This document shows, one piece after another, positions 21,354-31,591 of a stretch of DNA of 64,000 nt. The notes beneath the pieces were generated by a model. It had not been told where the DNA came from. It was given only the letters and a program-made list of their open reading frames with translations, and did no database searches. A program made the position numbers and the translations under genes. Location: assembly GCA_030220185.1 (NCBI GenBank), contig JASPKZ010003415.1:124001-188000 (forward strand), in the 5' to 3' direction. Within the stretch, counting starts at the first letter, position 1. Each line of letters opens with the position of its first letter. This DNA comes from Diploptera punctata (Eukaryota; Arthropoda; Insecta; Blattodea; Blaberidae).

Positions 21354-22489
21354 AGTCAGACGAACATGTATGTTATAATATAGATTGCATTATTAGATTT
21401 TCGAAAACCTAAATTTAATTAAAATATTTCGAAAATGTCATCATATATTTTCTTACTCATATAGGACGATCAACAATAGCTTGAGAGGTTAGACCTTGAG
21501 GTTGTTCCGACTTCAAGATCATCAGAATTTAATATCTCTTTCCCGATGAATAGTTACCTAGAATTTAAAGTGAAAGTCTATCATGCGATATCCTTAACAA
21601 ATGATGGTACCACAAATTTCATATTATTTATTAACAAACAGCATTTAAGTTACTTACTTCATTTGTATAAGAAATTAAAATTATAAATGTTATTCTAAAC
21701 GGTAATGTGAGTGAGTGAGTACTTTTTTTTCTAGTGCCATCCACTAAACGTTTATACCTTTGGTTTCTGCACCAAGCAGATAAAAGGAGTCAATGTGATC
21801 CCTTCTTTTTAATTTAAGCACCACTTCGACAGACCTTTTAACGTAGATAATACAATTATTTACTTGTATTGTGTGCGGGGAGGATTGTAGAATGGACGTA
21901 TTATATAATTGTTTGCAGTGAGAGTTGCATGGTGGATATTAATGAAGAGAAGGCAGAAGATAAAACCCGCTGCCGGCACATGCCGGAAAGTATAACTGGA
22001 ACCCCAGTTTAACGTCCTCATTCAACGGACAAATGCTTCAACATTACCGAATGTCTTCTAATAACTACCGAGAGTACGGAAAATTCAGGCATCTAGTGTA
22101 AAATCTTGCATTTAGAATATTACATCGCCAGCCCTTATCTCTCCAAAATTAAAAATTCAGAATTGGATACCAAACCAGGATTCGCTTGTCAGGAAAGGTA
22201 TGCTACCATTCGATCTATGACGGCAAGCTTATAATTCAACACTTGAACAGATTATACGTAGAGAGAAGTAGGACAAATAATTATTTGTTTCTTCCTAATA
22301 TCAGAATATTAGGAAAATACAATATGCTATATTCATAAAATTATAATAATGGTAATTATTATTTATTTATTTATTCTTTTTTCATACAACTGTTGTAAAA
22401 TAACATATCGTCTGTGCACTTTTTAATCCTAGGTAATAATTTAAAATACGAAGTCATTGAGAAGCTTGTCCGAGCTTGTATTAAGTAGT
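21354..22489. other. 3' flank of receptor A and intergenic DNA, nothing recognised
   Basis: No second exon set or TE protein is visible. The end of the receptor A transcript could not be fixed. Confidence 0.5.
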
Positions 22490-22615
22490 AGTAGTAGTAG
22501 TAGTAGGACTTTATTAGACAAAAAGTAAGATATTTACAATATTATTTACAAATATGGGTCGCACGGGCAGTAAGCCGTACGTGCTGTTGACAGTCCGTTA
22601 CAATAAAGTAATAAA
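22490..22615 (-). mobile_element. LINE-A 3'-end fragment with (TAG)n tail
   Basis: TAGTAGTAG then GACTTTATTAGACAAAAAGT and GGGTCGCACGGGCAGTAAGC are identical in order to the 3' ends at 7751-7862 and 56580-56700. It is only about 120 nt, an extreme 5' truncation. Confidence 0.85.
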
Positions 22616-22834
22616 AGTAATCAATTCAGTTGGTGTTTACTTGATGAAAATCCATATTTATTTAATTAAATGAATATAAAATTCAGTTTTACATGATTCT
22701 TATTTATTAATATATAAACTCGTAACAGCTGGTTCGGTACTTTGTGCCTTCTTCAGACATGATTACAAATGAATGCATTTTGTTATTATTGATAATAACA
22801 AAATGTATTTATTTTTTACTGTTATTGTTAGGCC

Positions 22835-23211
22835 TACTGTTCTTAGGCAAGTTTTGGGACCAAAGAGAGACCAACAGAGAGGCGAATGAAGAAGACTACA
22901 TAACATTGAGCTACCTAATATTTATGGGAAGCCACATGTAATATGAGCACCTAAGTCTCGTAGACTGCGATGAACAGGACATGTGGCTCGAATGGGGAAC
23001 GTAAGAGGGATATAGAAACTCCTTGAGGGAAATCAGAAGGAAAGCGTCCAATAAATAGGCCAAGAATGATTTGGGAGAATAACATTACCCATAATTTGAG
23101 GGAGGTAAATTATACAGGGGATGATTGGAAAACAATAGCGCGGGATAGGGATGTATGGGAGCTTATGTCCTCAGGGTATAAACTTAAGAGTTCAATAGTG
23201 CCAATGAGTTA

Positions 23212-23212
<1 letters not shown>
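22835..23212 (+). mobile_element. RTE-like LINE 3' fragment
   Basis: It encodes, with breaks, LGKFWDQRETNREANEEDY (from FGPKRDEQTGEWRRLHN) through the ATTTGGGAGAATAACATTAC region and ends at the GTTAGTTA tail followed by (TTA)n. Confidence 0.75.
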
Positions 23213-23290
<78 letters not shown>

Positions 23291-23312
23291 GTGCTACTAC
23301 TAGTAGTAGTAG
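23213..23312. repeat. (TTA)n microsatellite
   Basis: About 75 nt of TTA triplets, then TAGTAG repeats; follows the RTE tail. Confidence 0.95.
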
Positions 23313-23319
23313 AAGTAGA

Positions 23320-24635
23320 AAAAGGAGGAGAACGTCTAATAATAGTATAACGGAAACTGATAAATCAATACTTATGCCCATTCTATAGCGTGTATCATAA
23401 AGAAACTTGATTGAGTGACACAAACAGACAACAAATGATAAACTAAATGTCCAATAAATACATTTTTTAAAAATTACCTATTACATAAAACGTAGAGAAT
23501 ATTTGCATAATAATGAGATTATCGACATACCTGAGAGTATGGTCATTTTTCGAACTGTCAACATTAATATTTTTTTTAGAAATTACGTTAATCAGTAAAT
23601 GTTACATTATTACTCTACATTATTAGAATATAAAGTTAAATAATACATATATTGCTAGTCCAGTGTGAAGCATTGTACGAAGCCGAAAACTGCGGAAAGG
23701 AGATAATAGTACATTGAAAAAGGAAATATAATCGAAGATTTAATTTATTGGAAACACACTACCAATTTTGTACTTATTTTCAATACAGTGAATCTTAAAA
23801 ATAATTCTAAATTCCCGATGTCTGATAGCTCTGTACTATATTAATTTATAATATTAACAACTAATTCATACTTTACATTAAATTTTAAATTGAAATATGG
23901 TGATAATTACGAAATATAAAAAAATACTGGTACTGAAGATTTTTTATAAATAAAATTAAATAGTTTTAATCTACATTAACATATTTTATTCTACAGGAAG
24001 AACATTTATATTGGTGAATTCTATGGTAACTGACCAAATAATTAAAAAAAAAATTAACCTTCAGATGGTAGGACACTAGTTTCTCTTTAAAAGATTTTAT
24101 TTCAAACTTTAACAAATATACACAGTTTCTATTTTAATAATGTATTTATAATTTACGGTTTTATATCGATTACTGACGTAATTGTAGAATTATATCATTT
24201 ACAGAGAGAGTAAAATAATCTCTGTGCAGTTTTCAATTTAATTTCAACAAGTACTTGTGAATATATTAAGTATAGTAGGAACTATGCAAAATGTACGTTA
24301 ATAAATGTTTGAGTTTGATCTTCTAATAAACTTTTGTCACTAATTGTACAAAATAAAGGTAACTGACGTAACAACTAACGCTTCAACGTGGTGTAAGAAT
24401 TTTAATTAAAATGAATAACAATTCTTTGTTACGTAAATGTTTGTTCATATTCCAAAATATTTTGGGATGTAGGCACTTATATTTTAATAGTTCATATACA
24501 ACTTTCGAAAGCAGGGAAGAAACGTTAATTTGCATGTGCTATGTACAATTTTACGTCGAATTCACCTATACAATCCTACATATTAAAAAAAATATAATAA
24601 ATGAAATAAAGAAAACTGGTTCAAATGAAAATAAG
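23320..24635. other. Intergenic AT-rich DNA, nothing recognised
   Basis: Short ORFs only, none with recognisable motifs. Confidence 0.5.
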
Positions 24636-24639
<4 letters not shown>

Positions 24640-24684
<45 letters not shown>

Positions 24685-24794
24685 TACATTTTTGATATTG
24701 AGCAATGCAAGCTTAATATGACATGATAAGAAAAATAAATGCCTGGACGGGATTCGAACCCGGAACTCGATTCCCGTCCAGGCATTTATTTTTC
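24640..24794 (-). repeat. SINE family S inverted pair S4/S5, left part
   Basis: After (TA)n come the reverse body ATTGAGCAATGCAAGC and AAAAATAAATGCCTGGACGG with the complement of the B box. Then, after AACT, the forward arm CGTCCAGGCATTTATTTTTC begins. The arms pair for about 22 nt. The forward arm is interrupted at 24795 by an RTE LINE and resumes at 27701. Confidence 0.75.
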
Positions 24795-24815
24795 GTACTT
24801 ACTTACTCACTGGCA

Positions 24816-25457
24816 CTATCGAACCCGTAGATTCATGGCCGCGCGGACATAAGATCTCCATGCATCCCTATCCTGAGCTAATGCTTTCCAATCATTCCCT
24901 GTATAATCTACTTCCCTCAAACCATAGTTAATGTTATTCTCCCACCTATTTCTTGGTCTACCAACTGGGCGTTTTCCCTCTGGCTTTCCTACAAGTAGCT
25001 TCCATGACAGTCTTTCATTCCCCATACGTGCAAAATGTCCTGCCCATCGCAGTCTACGAGACTTAACAGTTCTTATTATATCTGGCTTCCTATAAAGACC
25101 ATGTAGTTCATTGTTATTTTGTCTTCTCCATTCACCTGTCTGTACATCTCTCTTTGGTCCAAAATTTTTCCTACGTACTTTATTCTCAAATAATTGTAAT
25201 CTCCTTTCCTCCCTTAAAGTAAGAGTCCATGTTTCGCACCCATATAATATAACTGGTAGAATAATAATTTTATATATTTTCAGTTTAACATTTTTTGAAA
25301 GGAGTTGGGACATCAAAAGTCTCTGCAATCCATAATAACACGCATTTCCAGAATTGAGCCTATGTTTAATTTCTTTGTGCATCTCATTCCTATTTGTGAT
25401 TATTGTTCCTAGGTATTTGAATTCAGCCACTTCCTCAAAATTTCCCTCATTTGTCAT
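24816..25457 (-). CDS. RTE-like LINE ORF, C-terminal 213 aa
   Basis: Contains EFKYLGTIITNRNEMHKEIK, LPVILYGCETWTLTLREERR, RKNFGPKRDVQTGEWRRQNN, RRLRWAGHFARMGNERL and RPRNRWENNINYGLREVDYT, the conserved C-terminal block of RTE-type LINEs. Function of the block is unknown. Degraded relatives of it occur at least eight times in this window. Confidence 0.85.
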   Translation of the reverse strand: MTNEGNFEEVAEFKYLGTIITNRNEMHKEIKHRLNSGNACYYGLQRLLMSQLLSKNVKLKIYKIIILPVILYGCETWTLTLREERRLQLFENKVRRKNFGPKRDVQTGEWRRQNNNELHGLYRKPDIIRTVKSRRLRWAGHFARMGNERLSWKLLVGKPEGKRPVGRPRNRWENNINYGLREVDYTGNDWKALAQDRDAWRSYVRAAMNLRVR

Positions 25458-25662
25458 TAGCTGTCCATTTCCATTGCGTATATAATGAATTTCTACGTGT
25501 GACCATATATTTAGTTTTATTGATATTTACTTCCAGTCCTAATTTTTTAGAGTTACTCAATAGTGTGTGCGTGTTGTCTTTTAGTATCTCCTCGCTATCG
25601 GCCAATAATACTACATCATCAGCATAAACTAACAGCTCTTTAATACCATTGAGTTGTAAACC

Positions 25663-26244
25663 TTACTCATTCTCTAAAGATTTAATGGCATGTTCTAGTA
25701 CAAAATTAAATAGTAGAGGAGATAGTGCATCTCCTTGCTTCAACCCATTCTGGATTTCAAAAGTGTCCGAAAACTGTTTGCCTACACGCACCCTACTCCT
25801 TTTGCCATTTAGACACATTCGTATAAGTCTAACAAACTTTTTAGGAATTCCGAAATCCAGCGGGATACTATATAACTTCTCCCTCTTAATTGAATCGTAT
25901 GCTTTTTTGAACTCTACATATAGTTGATGTACAGTACCATTATATTCCCATTTCTTTTCTAAAATCTGTCTTATACTAAAAATCTGATCTGTAGTAGACC
26001 TGTTTCTTCTAAATGCACACTGGTGATCTCCTAGAATGTCATCAATATAGGGAGTAAGTCTGCTTACTAATATATTTGTAAGAATTTTGTACGAAGTTGA
26101 AAGTAATGAGATGCCCCTGTAGTAGTTGCAATCAGTTTTACCTGCCTTTTTATAAATTGGTACGATAATTGATTCCTTCCATTCATATGGAAGAGTTTCT
26201 TTTTTCCAAATCATATTAAGCAACCAGCGTATCTTGTCCATCAA
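25663..26244 (-). CDS. RTE-like LINE reverse transcriptase, N-terminal half
   Basis: Has KESIIVPIYKKAGKTDCNYY, RGISLLSTSYKILTNILVSR, HQCAFRRNRSTTDQIFSIRQ, LYVEFKKAYDSIKREKLYSI and QNGLKQGDALSPLLFNFVLE, RT motifs 1-4. The YADD box follows in a shifted frame near 25600. Confidence 0.85.
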   Translation of the reverse strand: MMDKIRWLLNMIWKKETLPYEWKESIIVPIYKKAGKTDCNYYRGISLLSTSYKILTNILVSRLTPYIDDILGDHQCAFRRNRSTTDQIFSIRQILEKKWEYNGTVHQLYVEFKKAYDSIKREKLYSIPLDFGIPKKFVRLIRMCLNGKRSRVRVGKQFSDTFEIQNGLKQGDALSPLLFNFVLEHAIKSLENE

Positions 26245-26250
26245 TTTTTC

Positions 26251-27117
26251 TCACCCTGATTTTATCAGTTCTCCTGGGATCTCATTTGAACCTGATGCTT
26301 TATACATCTTCAATTTTTCAATCGCCATTTCAACCTCTAATGCATTTGGTTCTGCGACTAGCACTTCTGCTGTCTGTAAATTATCCTCCTCAATGTCCTG
26401 TTCTGTATGTACATTTAATAGCTGATTAAAGTAACTTTTCCATCCGTTTAATATACTCCTGGAATCTGCAATCAAATCTCCATTTTCATTCCGAATTATG
26501 TTTGTTCTAGACTTAAACCCTTTCTTCTCTATACTAATTCCCTGATATAATTCTCTAATGTTCCTATTTTTTGCATTCATTTCAAGATCATTAATCTTCT
26601 CTCTCAAATATTCCCTCTTTTTACTCTTTAGTAACTTGGTTGTTTCCGGTCTAATACTACACAATTGCTCTAAATTTACCTCATTTGGCGCATGTAACCA
26701 TTTCATTTTTTTGGCTAGCTTTCTTTTCTTTACAATGTCGGCACATTCCTCATCAAACCATTTCTTGTTTTGCCTCTTTTTTAAACAACCAATGCTTTCT
26801 GATGCTGACAATTTAATAGTATCTCTTATAACCTCCCATTCTTTATTTATATCAGTTTCTTCTTCGTTTGCCACATTGTCATGTGAAGATTTCAGTACTT
26901 CAAATCTATTAGCAATTTTGATTTGGTATTCTTGCCGCATTTCATCATTTTTCAAGTTTTTAAATTCAAATTTTACAGAATAATCTTTAGCGTTTGTTCC
27001 TCTCATAAGCGATAGCCGTTGTCTGATTTTCACTCTGACCAGATGATGATCCGAATTGTAGTCTGTCCCTCTAACTGATTTAACATCGATGATGCTACTG
27101 TGCCAGCGTTTATCCAC
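26251..27117 (-). CDS. RTE-like LINE endonuclease C-terminus and linker
   Basis: Begins VDKRWHSSIIDVKSVRGTDY then SDHHLVRVKIR, the end of an AP endonuclease (SDHH active-site motif), followed by a charged linker and KASGSNEIPGELIK of the RT. A stop near 26247 separates it from the next segment. Confidence 0.82.
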   Translation of the reverse strand: MDKRWHSSIIDVKSVRGTDYNSDHHLVRVKIRQRLSLMRGTNAKDYSVKFEFKNLKNDEMRQEYQIKIANRFEVLKSSHDNVANEEETDINKEWEVIRDTIKLSASESIGCLKKRQNKKWFDEECADIVKKRKLAKKMKWLHAPNEVNLEQLCSIRPETTKLLKSKKREYLREKINDLEMNAKNRNIRELYQGISIEKKGFKSRTNIIRNENGDLIADSRSILNGWKSYFNQLLNVHTEQDIEEDNLQTAEVLVAEPNALEVEMAIEKLKMYKASGSNEIPGELIKSG

Positions 27118-27350
27118 TAATACATGATCTATCTGGTTCCGAATTTCTCCAACTGGGGACGTCCAGGTGTATTTATAAATATCCTTATGCTGAAATGTTG
27201 TGCTCTTAACAATGAGATTCTTTGATGTGGCAAAGGTGACTAATCTAACCCCATTGTCGTTACTATCTTCATAAAGACTGAATTTGCCTATTGTTGGTTT
27301 GAATATATTTTCTTACCCCACATTTGCATTAAAATCTCCTAAGAGAATTT

Positions 27351-27605
27351 TCATATGATATCGTGAAATGCTATCAAATAAGCATTATAATTCTTCATAG
27401 AACTCATCCTTGATCTTGTCATCTTTATCTTCTGTGGGGCATGTACATTTACAATTATAAAATCATGTCGTTTACCGTTTAGAATTATGTATGATATCCT
27501 ATCACAAACAAACTTAGTATCTCGGATAGCAGATAGGACCCTCTTTCTGACTAAAAAAACCCGTTCCAAATGCCGGTCTTCCTGTACCCCCGTAGTATAA
27601 TGCAA
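27351..27605 (-). pseudogene. RTE-like LINE endonuclease N-terminal fragment
   Basis: Shows RHDFIIVNVHAP and LVRKRVLSAI, endonuclease core motifs, but the frame breaks on both sides. GDFNA-like sequence (complement of GCATTAAAATCTCCTAAGAG) follows in another frame. Confidence 0.75.
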
Positions 27606-27700
27606 AGCTTCCTGATGCCTGACTACCTTCTCCTGACCACCTAACTTCCTGTGAAGCGACTAATCCAAGGGCGATTTATCTAATTCCCGCGTTATTTTTC

Positions 27701-27740
27701 TTATCATGTCATATATATATATATATCTATATATATATTA
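27701..27740 (+). repeat. SINE family S5 tail with (TA)n
   Basis: TTATCATGTCATATATATAT is the outward tail of the forward arm displaced by the RTE insertion. Confidence 0.7.
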
Positions 27741-27914
27741 TACCGCACAAATTTAACTACGTATAGAGGAGTACTATATAAGCATTTTCAGATAATGAAC
27801 TAATGGTCTACGAATAAATATATCCGAGTTATTTTTCAGTATGTAACATGGTTGGCACGCCACTCATTATTTCAAATTAAAATGGAAATATTATGATACA
27901 GAGACTGTAACTTG

Positions 27915-28010
27915 CAACAAGTGGTCAGCTCAGTGGTCATAGCAGTTTTACTACCTACGCAAATGTAAGATTGATGCATCACGTTCGAAACTACCTACAG
28001 TATGTGTACA
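27915..28010 (+). repeat. Possible tRNA-like remnant
   Basis: CAAGTGGTCAGCTCAGTGGT resembles an A-box region and CACGTTCGAAACT a weak B box. No stem folding is convincing. Confidence 0.3.
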
Positions 28011-28229
28011 ATTTTTTATGTCTTATTTTATTATATACGTACTGTAAATCGGTTATGTGCGTAGATTTACTTCTGGTTTAATTGTTTATTCATTATTTTA
28101 CATAATACAGTATTGCAATGTACAGAGTTACAAAACTATCTACATACATATTGTACAGACAATTGTTTGAAAGATTGTAATAATAATACACCGAGGAAAA
28201 AAGTGCGGTGGCTGCAATAAAGCCCAATT

Positions 28230-28640
28230 ACAAAATTATACCCGTTGAGCGAAGTCCACTGGCTGTAAGGCTTGTACTTTTTACAGATTAAGGGGATAGA
28301 GCTGGTTTTCGTGCAGGACTTCCCACATACTTTAATGGTTCCTGCCCATTACACGTGGAACAGCACGAATACTGTTAGAAGGATCATCTTCTATCCCATG
28401 AAGAATATTTTCTTCGAAGTCTACAGTGGGGCGCGTAATTATTTCACCGGCGTCTACTCTGTTCACATTCAACGTCCCATGCTCCCGCGAACGCCTATCA
28501 ACAGACTCTCTGATTGTTCGGTGAGGATGGCGTCTATGCGGATACCGCTCCGCACACATTGCAGCATTACCTTATGCTGCACCATAAATCAGATGCATTT
28601 CGGCAAGTTCAGCATAAGGTATTAAATATAAAATTGGTAC
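28230..28640 (-). pseudogene. Transposase N-terminal (DUF4817-like HTH) remnant
   Basis: Reverse strand reads YAELAEMHLIYGAA, CAERYPHRRHPHRTIRES, EHGTLNVNRVDAGEIITRPT, IEDDPSNSIRAVPRVMG and LHENQLYP. This ordered pattern is the helix-turn-helix head of a transposase family common in insects. One internal stop and no DDE domain follow, so it is a remnant. Confidence 0.65.
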
Positions 28641-29429
28641 CTGGTAGGTCAGTTATCCTAAAATAAATTATTAAACTTTATTAAGTAGTTCCAATATGGA
28701 GGCCTTTCATAAACAATGTTTCATCTTCTGCATTTTAACCAGTTAAAATTTATATTTAATATCTTATTACATAACCTCAACAGTGCTTTAATATGGATTT
28801 TAAAAGTGTTGAAAGTTCAGCATAACTGGAAAGATGTTCCATGATACTTTCACGTAATGCGACCGATACTGAGTAACTTCTAATCAGCTGTTAATATAAT
28901 AACCTAGAGAGGAATATGTACTTTCCGCATGTCTATACTGAACAAATTTCAGTGTCAATATATCACAGTGCACACGCAGGGAAAGAAAAAAAAAGAAGGA
29001 AAGGGGGGAAAAAAGAAGCAAAGGGGAATACGTTGCCTGCCGTGATTTGAAACATCAGTGTTAGAACTGAAATCCATCGCTTTGACCATTAAGCCAAACG
29101 TTACCTACACAAATTCTGCATATTTCACTCTGAGCTCTCATTGTACCGATGCTACTTTAATCAATGCAGTGGCGTGCAATCATCTACTAAGTTCGACATT
29201 TTAAGGAATTTGTTAACCCAACATTTCAAAAAACGTTATTGATGAATTATTAGCAATCAGGATCTCGGAATTATTACCAAGATCTGAAATTAATCTAGAA
29301 AAAAATTTTCTCTCCTACTTTGCTCTCCTATTAATTTATCTGTATTAATTTTCGATTACTTTGATTCCCTATAACTAGCCCATTTTCTCTCGTAGACCAA
29401 TGATTCCCTATTTCAAATTACTTGTTAAA
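28641..29429. other. Interior of the TIR element; no coding region seen
   Basis: A reverse-strand tRNA-like remnant lies at about 29030-29105 (GGTAACGTTTGGCTTAATGG on the reverse strand). Otherwise nothing is recognised. Confidence 0.45.
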
Positions 29430-29476
29430 TACTCCTCTGTAAGCAGTTATATTTGTGCGGTATAATTCATTTACAC

Positions 29477-29478
29477 CC

Positions 29479-29530
<52 letters not shown>
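29477..29530. repeat. (TA)n microsatellite 190 bp upstream of receptor B
   Basis: AT dinucleotide run between the TIR element and the receptor B start. Confidence 0.9.
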
Positions 29531-29533
<3 letters not shown>

Positions 29534-29722
29534 ATGTATAATTTTGTCCTGTTCATTTTTGGGGTCTACCAAGTACGGTGGATGAAGACTAGTACAAAAT
29601 TTAAAATCTTTTCGTAAAAATAACCTCTATGCATACTACTTCTTAAGAATTTGCTAAGAAAACAAAAATAATTCAAATTAATACGCATTCCATTATTTTG
29701 CAGGAAAATCTGACTTCATAAA

Positions 29723-30667
29723 ATGAAGAAGAAATCCCGCACCTCGCGACGAAATATGAGAAAAATATTAGACTCTTTCACAAACAATTCTAGAGAACGA
29801 TTCTACGAAAATTTACAGCCTGTAGCATGGATATGCAAGATTTTTGGATATTTTTCTCTCCAAAACTGTTATCAGCGTGATGGTGGGAAGTTAAAGTACA
29901 AAATATTTTCTCTGCATACATATTATGGAGCAGTATTTATAATCATTCTGATCTTGCTATTGATGTCAATTGACATAGATTTCATTCGAATTGGTATCAT
30001 CACTTTTTATGCAACAGAAGGAGTAACTTCCATCATTTTAAATACATATTACGATCGACATCTTCCAACATTAATTCAAAAAATTGAAGAATTTGAAATC
30101 AGTATGAGACATTTTAAAAACATTCATAAGAGAATAATTAATTCTAATAAAAATATGAGATATCTTGGTTTATCCGGATGTGCTGCATATTTTACTTATC
30201 CTCTATTAAGATTTATTTTGTCAAAAGATGCACCTGTTCATAGAGTCCGTGTGTATATAATCACAATTCTTACTCGTTCAAGATGTTTTTATCTCATATT
30301 TTATATTATGTTTTGTTACATAATCAAACAGCACTTCTTTAACCTGAAATACATTTTTAAAGGTACAATGACAAATATACTACAAGATCAACAGAATAAT
30401 ATATTTTGTATGAAACTGGTATGTGAACACGAGATTGAGAAATACAGGCTCTTACATGCAAAGTTGTTAAAAATATTAGAACATTTCAATGTATGTTATG
30501 GGCCACGAATGGCATTTGCTCTGCTTTCAATAATTCTTGAATCACTTATTGATTTCTATGTGGTATTCTTTACAAGTGGAAAATCAACATTTCCAATGAT
30601 CTACTCCATATTTAATGCAATATCATTGTATGTGATAACGATTTCTGCTGATTCACTTTCAAACGAA
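29723..30667 (+). CDS. Gustatory receptor B, exon 1 (315 codons)
   Basis: This exon encodes the N terminus through TM6 and ends AACGAA|GTAAGT, exactly where exon 1 of gene A ends. Read-through would add only seven residues. No frameshift or stop is present. An RTE-type LINE fragment begins about 40 nt downstream. Confidence 0.93.
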
Positions 30668-31529
30668 GTAAGTATGCATTTATATTGTTAATTTCTTATG
30701 TTTATTGTTGGTATATGCTGATGATATAGTATTATTATGTGATAGCGAGTATATACAGTACTAAGGGCCAACACACACATTCTGTCGAGAAAGATTTATA
30801 AATTGTGACTGGAAGTAAATATCAATTAATAAAAGTAGATATGTGGTCACATGTAGAAATACATTATATAATATAGGTGAATAATAAATTTTAAAAAAAG
30901 GAACATTTTGAATATGTGGCTTAATAATTATAAACAGGAATGGGGTTTAGAAAGAAATTAACCATAAGCTCAATACTGGAAATGCATAATATTACGCATT
31001 ACTGGGATTCTTGTCATTCCAACCTTTCTCAAAAAGTATATATATATATATATATATTTTTTTTTTTTATTTTTTTTCAATTCCTTCTGGCTTTTTTCGT
31101 GTTGAGACTTGAAAGTAGTTTAAAGCATTCAAGACTGAAAGTGTATAAAACACTGGCTCTTCCAACTCTTTTGTATGGTAGCGAAGTATGGACGTTGAAA
31201 CAGAAGCATATACAGAGTCTTAGATCTGCTGAAATGAGATATCTTCGGAGGACTGCAGGATACACACTACTAGATCACAAAAAAATGAAGACATCTTAGA
31301 AGAATTACACATGGAATCTTTAGAAAACAAAATTTCTGATTATAAGTCAAGATGGATACAACATGTTCATCGAATGGAAGATCACAGAATACCAAAACAA
31401 ATGTTAAGATATCAACCTGCAGGAAGAAGAAGACCAGGACGTCCACTCAAAAGACTTCTGGATGGTGTTTCTCTTGAGGCCGAAACAGGCCAACAAATGG
31501 CCTAAATTCGTGAATGTACTATGATGATG

Positions 31530-31591
<62 letters not shown>

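Larger units (their letters stand above)
24795..27691 (-). mobile_element. RTE-like LINE, 2.9 kb, 5' truncated, inserted in a SINE
   Basis: Target duplication TTATTTTTC at 24786-24794 and 27692-27700 frames it exactly. In order it encodes endonuclease (27605 down), a linker, RT with YADDVVLLAD, and the C terminus ending in a short tandem TTAC tail. Frames are broken at about 27300, 26245 and 25660. Confidence 0.9.
27741..29462. mobile_element. 1.7-kb DNA element with TIRs (TACCGCACAAA...)
   Basis: TACCGCACAAATTTAACTAC (27741) is inverted at the other end (GTTATATTTGTGCGGTA, to 29462), with GAGGAGTA paired farther in and GGTCTACGA still farther in. TIR similarity is about 35 nt strong and about 90 nt weak. 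It contains a transposase-domain remnant at 28230-28640 and tRNA-like pieces. Superfamily not assigned. Confidence 0.6.

Noticed and set aside
22744..22941. 65-aa ORF as a small membrane protein gene
   Set aside because: The C-terminal half is the RTE fragment and the rest is low-complexity; no independent support.
28272..28625. 117-aa + strand ORF
   Set aside because: Opposite strand of the transposase-head remnant; composition matches an antisense shadow.
21354..29722. A third gustatory receptor between the two genes
   Set aside because: I looked for the FYENLQP, SELR..P and TNFIAI-QL blocks in forward frames and saw none.
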